Below, in pieces: positions 1-8,534 of a DNA stretch of 64,000 nt. Numbering within the stretch: the stretch's first letter is position 1; the number at the start of each line of letters is the position of its first letter. A program made the position numbers and the translations under genes. This DNA is from Oscillospiraceae bacterium. GTDB taxonomy: Bacteria; Bacillota; Clostridia; Saccharofermentanales; Saccharofermentanaceae. Under the pieces are notes generated by a model. The model was given only the letters and a program-made list of their open reading frames with translations, had not been told where the DNA came from and made no database searches. Location of the stretch: positions 1 through 64,000 of the forward strand of contig CACWXL010000006.1 of assembly GCA_902764825.1 (NCBI GenBank). Direction: 5' to 3'.

Positions 1-357
1 ATCCTCTTTATGGCATGGCTGCCGTATGAAGACAAGATCGCCGGAATGAGCGAGGATCTGGTAAGAAAATACAGCCCCACCTGGTCAGGCGGCGGCGAAA
101 CAGTGCACCCGATCTTCATACCTGAGGTGATGTACGATTATTTCGATATGGATTATCACGAAGAGTATAAGCTGAAGGTGCCTTTCACGAAGGAATCCTG
201 GCACGGACGCATGATCGCATGCAGAGGCGTCGGCGCGTCTTTGTCACCTGAAGAGCTCGCGAAATGGGATGCCGAACACAGAGCGCTTCTTGCTGACTAC
301 CCGGATGAATTTACTGTAAGACACTACGCAGCAATCTCAATACTTAGGAAGAAATAA
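1..357 (+). CDS. Class I SAM-dependent methyltransferase, C-terminal part (cut by window edge)
   Basis: The reading frame is open from base 1 (ATC CTC TTT ATG...), so the Met at base 10 is internal and the gene begins outside the window; 118 residues are visible. The segment with WSGGGET, then PFTKESWHGRMIACRGVG and a closing HYAAISILRKK resembles the C-terminal lid region of a widespread clostridial class I SAM-dependent methyltransferase family. The SAM-binding Rossmann part is not in the window, so the substrate cannot be judged. It heads a tight gene run: the next gene starts 1 base after its stop. Family assignment rests on recall of similar proteins. Confidence 0.7.
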   Translation: MLFMAWLPYEDKIAGMSEDLVRKYSPTWSGGGETVHPIFIPEVMYDYFDMDYHEEYKLKVPFTKESWHGRMIACRGVGASLSPEELAKWDAEHRALLADYPDEFTVRHYAAISILRKK

Positions 358-358
358 A

Positions 359-814
359 ATGATTGAATACAAAATTGCAACAAACGATGATATTGAACTT
401 CTTATGAGCAGCCGCCTTGAGATGCTCAAGGTCGTAAATGATCTGCCAAAAGATTATGTTTACGATGACGTGATCGTAAATGCGAGCCGCGATTATTTTC
501 TGAACGGCGACCACGTAACCGTGCTCGCGATCAACGGCGGCGAAGTAATCGGCTGCGCATCGATGAGCTTCATGTGGATAATGCCGACGTTTTCGCACCC
601 TACGGGAAAGCGCGCGCACTTGATGAACGTCTACACAAGGTCTGAATACCGCCGCCAGGGCATCGCCCGCAGAATGGTAGAGATGCTGATCGATGAGACC
701 TGGAAAAGAGGCGCAACCGAGATCAGTCTTGATGCGACGACGATGGGGCGCCCGCTTTACGAGAGCCTGGGATTTACTAACTCAACAGAGAACATGGTGC
801 TGACAAAGAAATGA
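359..814 (+). CDS. GNAT family N-acetyltransferase
   Basis: A 151-residue single-domain protein with the GNAT fold pattern: strand/helix start (IEYKIATNDDIELL), a central strand, then the acetyl-CoA pyrophosphate-binding motif A YRRQGIARRMV (residues about 97-107) and a C-terminal YESLGF motif. It should transfer acetyl from acetyl-CoA to an unknown amine. It overlaps the next GNAT gene by 4 bases (ATGA), which suggests translational coupling, and follows the methyltransferase by one base. Nothing identifies the acceptor. Confidence 0.9.
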   Translation: MIEYKIATNDDIELLMSSRLEMLKVVNDLPKDYVYDDVIVNASRDYFLNGDHVTVLAINGGEVIGCASMSFMWIMPTFSHPTGKRAHLMNVYTRSEYRRQGIARRMVEMLIDETWKRGATEISLDATTMGRPLYESLGFTNSTENMVLTKK

Positions 815-1275
815 TCACTTTAAGGAAAGCAACAGCTGAAGATATCGAGAAGATCTGGAAGATGCAGATTGAGGCTTTTCGAGCTCTTCTGGAAAAATAT
901 CAGGACTACGATCTAAGCCCTGCCGCAGAAGGCATCGACAAGATCCGCGCAAGGTACGAACAACCCTGGACCACTTACTTCTTCATAGAAGCAGACGGCA
1001 ACGATGTCGGCGCGATCAGGATCGTCGATAAGAAGGACGGTTCAAGGAAGCGCATCTCGCCTTTGTGGATCATGGAAGAGTACAGAGGCAAAGGTTATGC
1101 GCAGCAAGCGATCTCAGCCGTCGAAAAGCTTTACGGCGAACACTACTGGGAACTCGACACGATCCTGCAGGAGAAAGGCAATCTCCATCTTTACGAGAAG
1201 ATGGGCTATCACCAAACAGGCAAGATCGAACACATTAACGACCGCATGGATATCGTTTTTTATGAGAAGGACTGA
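811..1275 (+). CDS. GNAT family N-acetyltransferase
   Basis: A 154-residue GNAT protein. The start ITLRKATAEDIEKIW is the usual first strand and helix. Motif A is EYRGKGYAQQAI (about residues 90-101), and YEKMGY lies near the end. It is translationally coupled to the preceding GNAT gene through ATGA. It is distinct in sequence from the first copy, so this is a small acetyltransferase cluster and not a recent duplication. The substrate is unknown. Confidence 0.9.
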   Translation: MITLRKATAEDIEKIWKMQIEAFRALLEKYQDYDLSPAAEGIDKIRARYEQPWTTYFFIEADGNDVGAIRIVDKKDGSRKRISPLWIMEEYRGKGYAQQAISAVEKLYGEHYWELDTILQEKGNLHLYEKMGYHQTGKIEHINDRMDIVFYEKD

Positions 1276-1278
1276 CAT

Positions 1279-1926
1279 ATGAATTACAGAATTATCGATA
1301 AAGAGACATACTACCGCAAGGGTGTGTACCGCCATTTCACCGAAGACTGCAAGTGTTCGGTCTCAATGACCGCGCGCATCGACGTGACTGACCTCGTTAA
1401 GCATTCGAAGGAGACAGGCACGAAGTTCTACATCAATTTCCTGTACCTCCTTTGCAAAGTCCTGAATTCCAGAGACGACTACAAGATGGCCTATCTCTGG
1501 CAGTCGGACGAGCTCATCTGCTACGATGTGATCAACCCGACTCAGTATGTTTTCCACGAAGACACCGAGACATGTACGCCTGTGTATTCTAACTACACAC
1601 CGGACTACGCTAAGTTCTACAAGAATGCCGTCGGCGATGTCGAGAACGCGAAAAACACCCGCGAATACTTACTGGATTCCGAGAATCACCCTAACTGGTT
1701 CGATGCGTCCTATGTATCCTGGCTCTCTTATGACTCACTCAATGTCGAGCTTCCCGACGGCTACATTTATCTGGCACCTATCATCAACTGGGGCAAGTAC
1801 AGAGAAGAAAACGGCCGCCTCATGATGCCGCTTACCGTGCGCTTAAATCACGCGGTCGCAGACGGATTTCTAGTTGCTAATGTGTACCGCTTACTTGAGA
1901 AAGAGATCGCCGGATTTTGCGGATAA
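1279..1926 (+). CDS. Type A chloramphenicol O-acetyltransferase-like protein
   Basis: 215 residues, the usual length of type A CATs. The catalytic block is NHAVADGFLVANVYRL, with the HxxxDG motif at His191-Gly196; the histidine is the general base and lies in the same context as the HHAVCDGFH motif of CatA enzymes. Also typical are the N-terminal YRHF segment and the Y-x-WLSYDSLNVELPDG block. The predicted reaction is acetyl-CoA-dependent O-acetylation. Chromosomal family members often do not confer real chloramphenicol resistance, so resistance is inference only. It starts 3 bases after the upstream GNAT gene in the same operon. Confidence 0.85.
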   Translation: MNYRIIDKETYYRKGVYRHFTEDCKCSVSMTARIDVTDLVKHSKETGTKFYINFLYLLCKVLNSRDDYKMAYLWQSDELICYDVINPTQYVFHEDTETCTPVYSNYTPDYAKFYKNAVGDVENAKNTREYLLDSENHPNWFDASYVSWLSYDSLNVELPDGYIYLAPIINWGKYREENGRLMMPLTVRLNHAVADGFLVANVYRLLEKEIAGFCG

Positions 1927-1960
1927 TACTTCTGGAAGATATCTGGAGCCTCCCCAACTT

Positions 1961-1981
1961 GAGGTCAAATATTTTGACCTC
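1961..1981. promoter_or_regulatory. Perfect 21-bp palindrome after the CAT gene
   Basis: A perfect inverted repeat GAGGTCAAA-TAT-TTTGACCTC (9-bp arms, 3-base centre) lies 35 bases after the CAT-like gene and about 80 bases before the next acetyltransferase. No T-run follows it directly, so it is a poor Rho-independent terminator. It could be an operator or an mRNA 3'-end structure. Confidence 0.45.
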
Positions 1982-2063
1982 GATCGAGAAATAATCCATC
2001 CTCATTACCCCTTTTTCCCTGTGATAAAATGATGGAAAATCATGAAAACATTAGAGGCATCAC

Positions 2064-2561
2064 ATGATCTTACGCGCATATCGAAGAGAAGATTCACCCG
2101 TCATCGCAAAGTGGCTCCGCACGGAGACTGAGCTCTACCAGTGGTCAGCTGACCGCTACGGTTTCTTCCCTCTCCTGCCCTACAGCATCGACGATAATTA
2201 CGCACCGCAGATGAAGACCGGGCGCTTTATTCCGCTGACCGGCATTGATGAAGACGGCAATGTCGTTGCGCACATCATCATCAGATATCCGAATGAGAAC
2301 GACGACTCATCGGTCCGCCTTGGCTTCGTCATCGTTGCTCCTGAGATTCGCGGCAAAGGATACGGCCGCGAGCTGCTCAAGCTCACTATTGACTACATAC
2401 GTCAAAACCTCACAGCAACAAGAGTCGACCTGGGCGTTTTCGTAAACAATCCGAAGGCCGCAAAATGCTATGAATCAGCCGGTTTCAAAGAATATGGCGA
2501 ACACATCATCACCACGCCCTACGGCGACTGGAGATGCGTTGACATGGAATTATATCTTTAA
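2064..2561 (+). CDS. GNAT family N-acetyltransferase (RimJ/RimL-like)
   Basis: 165 residues. It starts MILRAYRREDSPVIAKWL, carries motif A APEIRGKGYGRELL (about residues 92-105), then VFVNNPKAAKCYESAGF, the usual RimJ/RimL-type C-terminal signature. The AGAGG at 2054 gives a good spacing to the ATG. The gene directly abuts the next one (TAA then ATG). Its substrate may be a protein N-terminus or a small amine; the sequence does not decide. Confidence 0.88.
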   Translation: MILRAYRREDSPVIAKWLRTETELYQWSADRYGFFPLLPYSIDDNYAPQMKTGRFIPLTGIDEDGNVVAHIIIRYPNENDDSSVRLGFVIVAPEIRGKGYGRELLKLTIDYIRQNLTATRVDLGVFVNNPKAAKCYESAGFKEYGEHIITTPYGDWRCVDMELYL

Positions 2562-3122
2562 ATGGAGCAAACGAAAGACAGGAAGCAGATAAGAGCTGAA
2601 CTGGATGATGCAGGCTTTAAGAACACCTGGGTGTGGGTTCTGTGCATGCTTATAATTGCTGCGGTCCTTATTGGAATCAGTCTTTTCCAGCGCTATAAAG
2701 ATATAAGCAAGAACAGGGAATACTCATATGCTGATGCCATTCTGATCGAGTACAATCAGCAAAAGACCTACCGGTGGCGTAAAAGAGGGCCAAATACCAC
2801 GACCAGAACTTACATAAAAGTCGCTTATACACCTGAGGGTTCCGATAAGCATTACGAGATAGGCAAAAATGATGTGCAGTCGAGCATAATCAATAAACCC
2901 TACAGAGTTTTCTACAAGGCTGACGATCCGAAGAATGCGTATATCACAAGATGCGACTGGCTTACAGGAGAATATATTCCCGTCGAGAAGAATTACGATC
3001 TTCCGATCTCTTTTGCAGGCTTTCTGACCATAGCGGCACTTTACTTGTTCTTCGATGAACAAAGGGCGAAGAAAAGGATCAGAAAAGGTACATTTAATCC
3101 CGGGAAGAAAGCTAAGAACTAG
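2562..3122 (+). CDS. Two-TM membrane protein, DUF3592-like
   Basis: 186 residues. There is a hydrophobic segment near residues 22-43 (WVWVLCMLIIAAVLIGISLF), a soluble domain of beta character (ADAILIEYNQQ ... VFYKADDPKNAY) and a second hydrophobic stretch near 148-165. The layout of a beta domain bracketed by two membrane spans, ending in a v-x-Y-x-P-x-x-P-x-x-A pattern, is that of DUF3592-type proteins. The start codon follows the stop of the acetyltransferase without a gap. It converges with the AraC gene, overlapping it by 4 bases at the 3' ends. Function unknown. Confidence 0.65.
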   Translation: MEQTKDRKQIRAELDDAGFKNTWVWVLCMLIIAAVLIGISLFQRYKDISKNREYSYADAILIEYNQQKTYRWRKRGPNTTTRTYIKVAYTPEGSDKHYEIGKNDVQSSIINKPYRVFYKADDPKNAYITRCDWLTGEYIPVEKNYDLPISFAGFLTIAALYLFFDEQRAKKRIRKGTFNPGKKAKN

Positions 3123-3883
3123 CCCTGATAGATTTCCAATCTTCTTGTTACCGGTCCCGCGTATATGCGTCTGTATTCCTTGGGCGTCAGACCGCAGTCT
3201 TTCTTGAGCACGTTCGTAAAATAGCTCTGGCTCGGGAACGCCAGTGACGCAGAGATCTCGGCTATCGAATAGTCGGACGACGCGAGCATGGACTTTGCAG
3301 TCTCGAGCTTCTTGTTCATGATGTATCCGCTCACGGAATAGCCTGTTTCCTTCTTGAAAAGCCTCGAAAAATAAGGCGCTGACAGGTTCGTCACTGACGC
3401 CAGGACCTCCAGTGTTATGCGCGTGTGCAGGTGCTCGTAAATGTAATTGATCGCGGTGCTTACGGCCTTCGAAGATATTGCGCTCTGATGCAGCGACGAC
3501 ATGAGCCTCGCGTAGTGAAGGCACATCTCGTTATGTATCTCCGAGATCTCAGAAGGTGTCGATGCCTCGTCGGCAAGCCTTATATAGTAGTCACTTAAAG
3601 AGTACGCTTCAGCCTGCGACAAACCGCCTGAAATGCAGTAACGCGCAAGTATCGCAGTGGTGATCGTCATGTGATATTTGAGATTCTGCAAAGGATTGTC
3701 AGACAGTACGCCGAAGCCTTTCTTGGCATCGAAAGGTTCGTTCAAGAGCGCTCTTACCTTGCGCAGATTGCCCGAGCGGATCGTATCGTAGAAGTCCATC
3801 TCCGGCGCCAGCGGTGCCCTGAAGAAACCATATTCCCTGTGCAGGAATTCCTGGTATGAGATCTTCTTTCTCTTGGCCGGCAT
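3119..3883 (-). CDS. AraC family transcriptional regulator
   Basis: 254 residues. The C-terminal part (about 145-245) holds two helix-turn-helix units of the AraC/XylS type: LEVLASVTNLSAPYFSRLFKKETG and IAEISASLAFPSQSYFTNVLKKD..G.TPKEYR. The N-terminal 140 residues are helical and not a recognisable cupin. A strong AAAAGGAG precedes the ATG at 3883. It is divergent from the GH16 glucanase gene with about 160 bases between the starts, which makes that gene a natural regulatory target (inference). Confidence 0.92.
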   Translation of the reverse strand: MPAKRKKISYQEFLHREYGFFRAPLAPEMDFYDTIRSGNLRKVRALLNEPFDAKKGFGVLSDNPLQNLKYHMTITTAILARYCISGGLSQAEAYSLSDYYIRLADEASTPSEISEIHNEMCLHYARLMSSLHQSAISSKAVSTAINYIYEHLHTRITLEVLASVTNLSAPYFSRLFKKETGYSVSGYIMNKKLETAKSMLASSDYSIAEISASLAFPSQSYFTNVLKKDCGLTPKEYRRIYAGPVTRRLEIYQG

Positions 3884-4042
3884 GACAGTCTCCTTTTATT
3901 GATGTCAAATATGCGTGAGGATAAGTGTTTTCGAGCACCATTATAGCACGAAAACATAAATATAAGTTATGAAAAAGCAATAATAGAAAGCACAAAGTTG
4001 ATATTTTGAGGGCAGACGGACAACAACTCACAGGAGGCAATT

Positions 4043-5398
4043 ATGAAGAGCAGAAGAATCGTAAGTTCCATCCTTGCTATATCAATGCTTTTGCCGATGG
4101 CTGCATGCGGTCAGACTCAGAAAAAGACGGAGACTCCCTCCATCGAAGGCTACAATCTTCTCTGGAGCGACGAATTCGACGGCAAAGAACTCGATGAGAC
4201 CAAGTGGAACCGCGAGACGCACGAGCCCGGCTGGACCAACAACGAGCTCCAGGAATACACGAATTCCGACGAGAACATCTTCGTAAAGGACGGCAGCCTT
4301 GTTCTGAAGGCCATCAAGACCGAGAAGAACGGCAAGCCCTACTATACATCCGGCAAGGTTCAGGGCTGGAACAAGACACAGTTCCAGTACGGCAAAGTAG
4401 TTGTTTCCGCCAAAGTTCCGGAAGGTCAGGGCCTTTGGCCCGCCATCTGGATGATGCCCAACCAGGAGTCCAAGTACGGTCAGTGGCCCAAGTGCGGCGA
4501 GATCGACATCATGGAGTCTCTGGGCAACGACACGACTATTTCTTATTCGACGATCCACTATGGTGAGCCTCATGCTGAGCAGCAGGGCACCATTGAGAAA
4601 AAGGGTGACGAGAGTTTCTCTGCCAAGTTCCACGAATATTCAGTCGAGTGGGAACCCGGCGAGATGCGCTTCTACACGGACGGCGAGCTGGTGCTCACAT
4701 GCAACGACTGGTTCACGGCCGTTGAAGGCGCTGACGACAAGCCCTATCCGGCACCTTTCGACCAGCCTTTCTACGTTCAGCTGAACCTCGCAGTCGGCGG
4801 CAACTGGCCCGGCAACCCTGATTCGACAACTGATTTCTCAAAGGCTGAATTCCTCATCGATTACGTCCGCGTATATCAGAAGGATGCTTACGACACCAAC
4901 GTAACCAAGCCCCCGATGACATTCCGCGAAGCCCTCCCTGACGGCAACTTCATCCGCAACGGAGACTTCTCCGTGGCAGAGAATCTGGACGATGACATCG
5001 ACTGGAAGTTCCTCCTCTTCAACGGCGGCGAAGGCTCCGCTGAGATCAAGGACGGCGAGATGATCATCACGACCAAGAACTACGGCACCGAGGAATACTC
5101 AGTCCAGTTAGTTCATCCCGACCTCCCGATGCTGAAGGGTCACAAATACCGTGTCACCTTCGATATCCGTGCCGATGAAGCGCGAAAATGCATCGTCTGC
5201 GTATCCGCGCCGAACGCCGGCTGGATCCGCTACCTTAAAGACACTTCAATAGACCTCACGACCGATTGGAACACCTTCACCTTCGAATTCGAGATGAAGG
5301 ACAAGGATGACAACAACGGCCGTCTCGAGTTCAACATGGGTAAGCACAAGGACACTGCGACTATCCATATCAAGAACGTCAGAGTCGAGGAGATCTGA
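4043..5398 (+). CDS. GH16 beta-glucanase lipoprotein with C-terminal carbohydrate-binding module
   Basis: 451 residues. The N-terminus is a lipoprotein signal with lipobox M-A-A-C (Cys at about 22), so the enzyme is probably exported and anchored on the outer face of the membrane. The catalytic domain (about 33-280) carries the GH16 signature EIDIME at 153-158, where Glu153 is the nucleophile and Glu158 the acid/base; WPAIWMMP precedes it. This points to endo-1,3- or 1,3-1,4-beta-glucanase (laminarinase/lichenase) activity. The last 150 residues (LPDGNFIRNGDFS ... NVRVEEI) look like a CenC/CBM4_9-type jelly-roll binding module. It is divergent from an AraC regulator, and AGGAGG precedes the start. 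A terminator follows at 5478. Confidence 0.93.
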   Translation: MKSRRIVSSILAISMLLPMAACGQTQKKTETPSIEGYNLLWSDEFDGKELDETKWNRETHEPGWTNNELQEYTNSDENIFVKDGSLVLKAIKTEKNGKPYYTSGKVQGWNKTQFQYGKVVVSAKVPEGQGLWPAIWMMPNQESKYGQWPKCGEIDIMESLGNDTTISYSTIHYGEPHAEQQGTIEKKGDESFSAKFHEYSVEWEPGEMRFYTDGELVLTCNDWFTAVEGADDKPYPAPFDQPFYVQLNLAVGGNWPGNPDSTTDFSKAEFLIDYVRVYQKDAYDTNVTKPPMTFREALPDGNFIRNGDFSVAENLDDDIDWKFLLFNGGEGSAEIKDGEMIITTKNYGTEEYSVQLVHPDLPMLKGHKYRVTFDIRADEARKCIVCVSAPNAGWIRYLKDTSIDLTTDWNTFTFEFEMKDKDDNNGRLEFNMGKHKDTATIHIKNVRVEEI

Positions 5399-5477
5399 TC
5401 AAGTCAGTTAAGCGGCAGCCACTTGTCATTCAAAGCCACTTATGACGGCGCCGCTTTTCCTGAATTTTTAGCTGAAA

Positions 5478-5514
5478 TGGCAGGAGACCCCCATTCTCCT
5501 GCCATTTTCATTTT
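5478..5514 (+). terminator. Rho-independent terminator of the glucanase gene
   Basis: A 10-bp perfect stem TGGCAGGAGA / TCTCCTGCCA with a 7-base loop, followed by TTTTCATTTT. It lies 80 bases after the glucanase stop. Confidence 0.85.
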
Positions 5515-5595
5515 AGGGTGCTTTCAGAAATCCGGAAAAAACGGGCCACAGTCTTAGCTGCAGCCCGGATTCAGTTTTATTCACTGTAATGCATA

Positions 5596-6600
5596 TCAGT
5601 TGCTGTTCGCCGTCGCAGCGCACATCATGATGACCATGATCGCGGTCTCTTCCGCGATAACCATTGCGATCGCACTGTTAGTAACGACAGCGTTGTTGAT
5701 CGCGCTGTAAGTTGCGCCGCTGCTGCCGCCCGAATATACTTCGCCCGCAAGGAGCGCCGCGAACATCAGCCTTGTCTTCTTATCCATGCTGAGGCCTCCG
5801 AAGCCCTTGCTCTTCTTGAGAAAATCAGCTGCCTCGATGATCTCCGGAACGAGAACGTCAGTAGGAACCTCAACATCGAGAAGCGTTCCCAGTGCCGGGA
5901 ATTCGAGATATGTTCCGAACTTCGAGCCATTCTCCTTAAAGGAAGCGAAAATCTCGGCCACCTTGTCGCACTTTGCCTTTATGTCGCCGCCGGTGATCGC
6001 GAGGATCTGCGACAGAGCCTGGATCGAGTTGGATTCCGCCTTGAGCTTGAGTTCTTTCCTGGTGTAGCGGTAGCACTCCTCCATATCGTCGATCACAGCG
6101 TCAACGCTGCGTCCTGACATCGCGAGGAGCGCTGCCAGAGCGAGGTCCTCAGACGATGTGAGGATCGGATGGAGCTTGCTCATGCGTTTCATGATCTCAT
6201 CTGTCGTTGTCTTGATCTCTTCGGCGTCAGCCTTGCGGCCGCGGTCAACGATGATCATGGCGGTGAGCACCATGTACGAATCCTCAAAGACCTTGCCCTT
6301 CATCAGCACGTTAAACACTTCGATAAGGTCGTCGATGTACTGCTCCATGTCTGGCGCCATAGCCATTCTTGCGAGCAGGACGAGCTCCGTCGCGTCCCTA
6401 AACGCCGAGAAAACACCGGCCTTCTTCTTCAGGATCTTCCGGGCTTCCTTCATCTTCTCGATGTCAGCCTCTTTCCCCGCGCCCGCGAAAAGCAGTCCCG
6501 CAACGACCTGGCTCATTCCCATCTCGAAATAGAAGCTCTTGTCGATGGCATTCTTGTTCAAAGCCAGCAGTTCCAATTTGTGTGTAAATTCGATATTCAT
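5596..6600 (-). CDS. DUF4003 family protein
   Basis: 334 residues, almost all alpha-helical, with no signal peptide. Blocks such as LTSSEDLALAALLAMSGRS, AESNSIQALSQILAI and the preceding F-x-D-S-Y-M-V-L-T-A-M repeat-like helices match the DUF4003 family of Bacillota, whose function is unknown. The C-terminus ends in a hydrophobic Ala/Met-rich stretch (AIAMVIAEETAIMVIMM) that could contact membrane. AGGAG precedes the ATG at 6600. It stands alone, divergent from the two-component system across a repeat-rich gap. Confidence 0.75.
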   Translation of the reverse strand: MNIEFTHKLELLALNKNAIDKSFYFEMGMSQVVAGLLFAGAGKEADIEKMKEARKILKKKAGVFSAFRDATELVLLARMAMAPDMEQYIDDLIEVFNVLMKGKVFEDSYMVLTAMIIVDRGRKADAEEIKTTTDEIMKRMSKLHPILTSSEDLALAALLAMSGRSVDAVIDDMEECYRYTRKELKLKAESNSIQALSQILAITGGDIKAKCDKVAEIFASFKENGSKFGTYLEFPALGTLLDVEVPTDVLVPEIIEAADFLKKSKGFGGLSMDKKTRLMFAALLAGEVYSGGSSGATYSAINNAVVTNSAIAMVIAEETAIMVIMMCAATANSN

Positions 6601-6681
6601 TATGTTTCTCCTGTCCCCCCCTTTTTTATGTATCTTTATTTTACCATTTTCTTCTGTGCGGGTTTTGTCAGAACTGAATAA

Positions 6682-6770
6682 AGCCCGCGGTTCTTCCTCA
6701 AGGGAAGGAATAATTTTCTTCTAAGCCGCGAGTTCCGCAGGCTTGCCGAGGACCTGTCCGAGCGGCAGAA
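6682..6770. repeat. Direct repeat copy A (about 89 bp)
   Basis: This unit is repeated at 6849-6938. A 59-base core (6700-6758) is identical to 6868-6926. The core is GC-rich with AAGGGAAGGAATAATTTT near its start and GAGTTCCGCAGGCTTGCCGA in the middle. It lies in the 443-base gap between the DUF4003 gene and the histidine kinase gene and has no credible coding frame. Confidence 0.85.
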
Positions 6771-6810
6771 AAAGATTTCCGATTAGCCCTTAAAGTCTCT
6801 CTGCTGTAAA

Positions 6811-6950
6811 TGTAAAATTCTCTTCATAGCCGCGAGTTCCGAATACTTAGCCCCGCGGTTCTGTCCTAAGGGAAGGAATAATTTTCTTCTAAGCCGCGAG
6901 TTCCGCAGGCTTGCCGAGGACCTGTCTGAGCGGCAGAAGAGAATTTTACA
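6811..6950. repeat. 140-bp element bounded by perfect 15-bp inverted repeats, containing repeat copy B
   Basis: TGTAAAATTCTCTTC at 6811-6825 and its exact reverse complement at 6936-6950 enclose 110 bases, including direct repeat copy B (6849-6938) and a partial third copy of the CCGCGAGTTCCG segment (6830-6841). It has no coding capacity. The terminal inverted repeats resemble those of a miniature inverted-repeat element, but no clear target-site duplication is visible. It is about 90 bases upstream of the histidine kinase gene and could also fold as a long hairpin in RNA. Confidence 0.6.
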
Positions 6951-7043
6951 TATGTTCATAGAAATTACACACGCCTGCTTTATACTCCAAGTATCAAAGC
7001 GGAGAAGCCGGGTGAAAGGGTCGCAAATAGGGGGATAATAGGA

Positions 7044-8534
7044 ATGAAAAAGACCTACATTAAATTCACTGTTCTTTTCTGCGCTTTGGTTTTCGCAGTG
7101 GTAGTGCTTGGGGTGGCGCTGTTTACTCATATTCAGATCAGCGCCGAGAACCAACGCTGCATGGACAACATTTTGCATAACATGAATCTGCAGCCTGAGG
7201 AGTTTCGTTCTTCACAAGACGATTTCGACGTGTACATGGTATCTGTCAAGGCTATGCAGTTCTTCGACAGGACATCGTATCCTGAGGTGGGTTACTATGG
7301 CAAGAGCGAATGGACATGGAATAAATTAAAGATTACTCGCAAATTGGATTCTTCAGCCTACCAGCACGGATCAACCGTCATCGGTGATAACGGCTCACAT
7401 TCTGTTACGGTTTCGTTTTCGACTCCTGAAGAAAACGGGGATTACTCTGTTACTCTTTACCGATCTCAAATAACCTCTAATAGTGAAACTGTCATAACAG
7501 AGGCAGATCTTAAAGGCGTTGTAACACATGTTACTTATTTGCCGTCTGATTCCAACGATATGTACCCTTTAGATGCTGAAGCTAAGGAGTTATTCGAAAG
7601 ATTGGAATCTGAGCAGAACGGTTTGGTCGTCGGCAGTAAGCTTGGCTGGTTTACGTCATATTTAGCTTACGACAATATGAATATAATAGACGGGAGCTAC
7701 ACCATAAGAGATCAGGATGTGTTTGTATTCCACCCGTTTTCAATGGTCTTCCAAAATTATCTGTACGTTTATATCCTGTTCCTGATCGTGCTTGTTATCC
7801 TTCAGGCTCTCACGGTAATCATGATGCGCAGGGTTTACGTTAACAGGGTGAACTACGAATCACGGACCAAGAACCTTACGAGAAGTTTTGCGCATGAGCT
7901 CAAGACGCCTCTGGCGGTCACAAAGTCATATGTTGAGAACTGGGATCTCATCGGTGAGGACGAGCGTCCGGAAGTCTCAGCAAAGATCGTATCAGAGGTC
8001 GACCACATGACCAGGATGGTCAATACCCTTCTTGATATCTCGAAAATGGATGCCGGCGATTTTAAGCTCAATCTTGAAGACGTGGATCTTTTCGCGCTCA
8101 CCAATGTATGCTTCAGGCATATGGAGGAACTTGCCAGGAAACGCAATATCGAAGTCGATATCAGACAGGACAATGACGACGGCGAATGCATCGTTTCAGC
8201 CGACCTCGACATGATGAAGATGGTCATCTCCAATTTCATGAGCAATGCGGTAAAATATGGTAAGTCAAAGGTCGAAGTCCTTCTGGTTAACGGAAGTAAC
8301 AATGTTACATTCAAGATAACCAACGACGGTGAGCCCATCAGCAGGAAGGATCAGAAGAGAATCTGGGATCTGTTCTACAAGAAGGATAAATCCGGATCTG
8401 ACCGTCTCTCCAGCACCGGCGTCGGCCTCGCCGTCAACAAGAGCATCCTTGATATCCACAAGGCAAAGTTCGGCGTGGAGAGCAATGCTTCAGGAACGAC
8501 ATTCTGGTTTGAGATGAAAAAGGCAAAAGAATGA
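7044..8534 (+). CDS. Sensor histidine kinase
   Basis: 496 residues. TM1 is at about 7-30, an extracytoplasmic sensor domain spans about 31-230, TM2 lies near 235-262, then the HisKA dimerisation helix with the phospho-acceptor in FAHELKTPLA (His284), and a HATPase_c domain with N-box NFMSNAVKYG, a G-x-P-I-S segment and STGVGLAV near the end. The sensor domain matches no ligand-binding family I recognise. It overlaps the response regulator gene by 4 bases (ATGA), so the two form a cognate pair. Confidence 0.95.
   Translation: MKKTYIKFTVLFCALVFAVVVLGVALFTHIQISAENQRCMDNILHNMNLQPEEFRSSQDDFDVYMVSVKAMQFFDRTSYPEVGYYGKSEWTWNKLKITRKLDSSAYQHGSTVIGDNGSHSVTVSFSTPEENGDYSVTLYRSQITSNSETVITEADLKGVVTHVTYLPSDSNDMYPLDAEAKELFERLESEQNGLVVGSKLGWFTSYLAYDNMNIIDGSYTIRDQDVFVFHPFSMVFQNYLYVYILFLIVLVILQALTVIMMRRVYVNRVNYESRTKNLTRSFAHELKTPLAVTKSYVENWDLIGEDERPEVSAKIVSEVDHMTRMVNTLLDISKMDAGDFKLNLEDVDLFALTNVCFRHMEELARKRNIEVDIRQDNDDGECIVSADLDMMKMVISNFMSNAVKYGKSKVEVLLVNGSNNVTFKITNDGEPISRKDQKRIWDLFYKKDKSGSDRLSSTGVGLAVNKSILDIHKAKFGVESNASGTTFWFEMKKAKE

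Noticed and set aside
2724..3524. 266-codon minus-strand frame
   Set aside because: It lies antisense to the DUF3592-like gene and overlaps the AraC gene in another frame; no ribosome site, and the product has no domain-like character.
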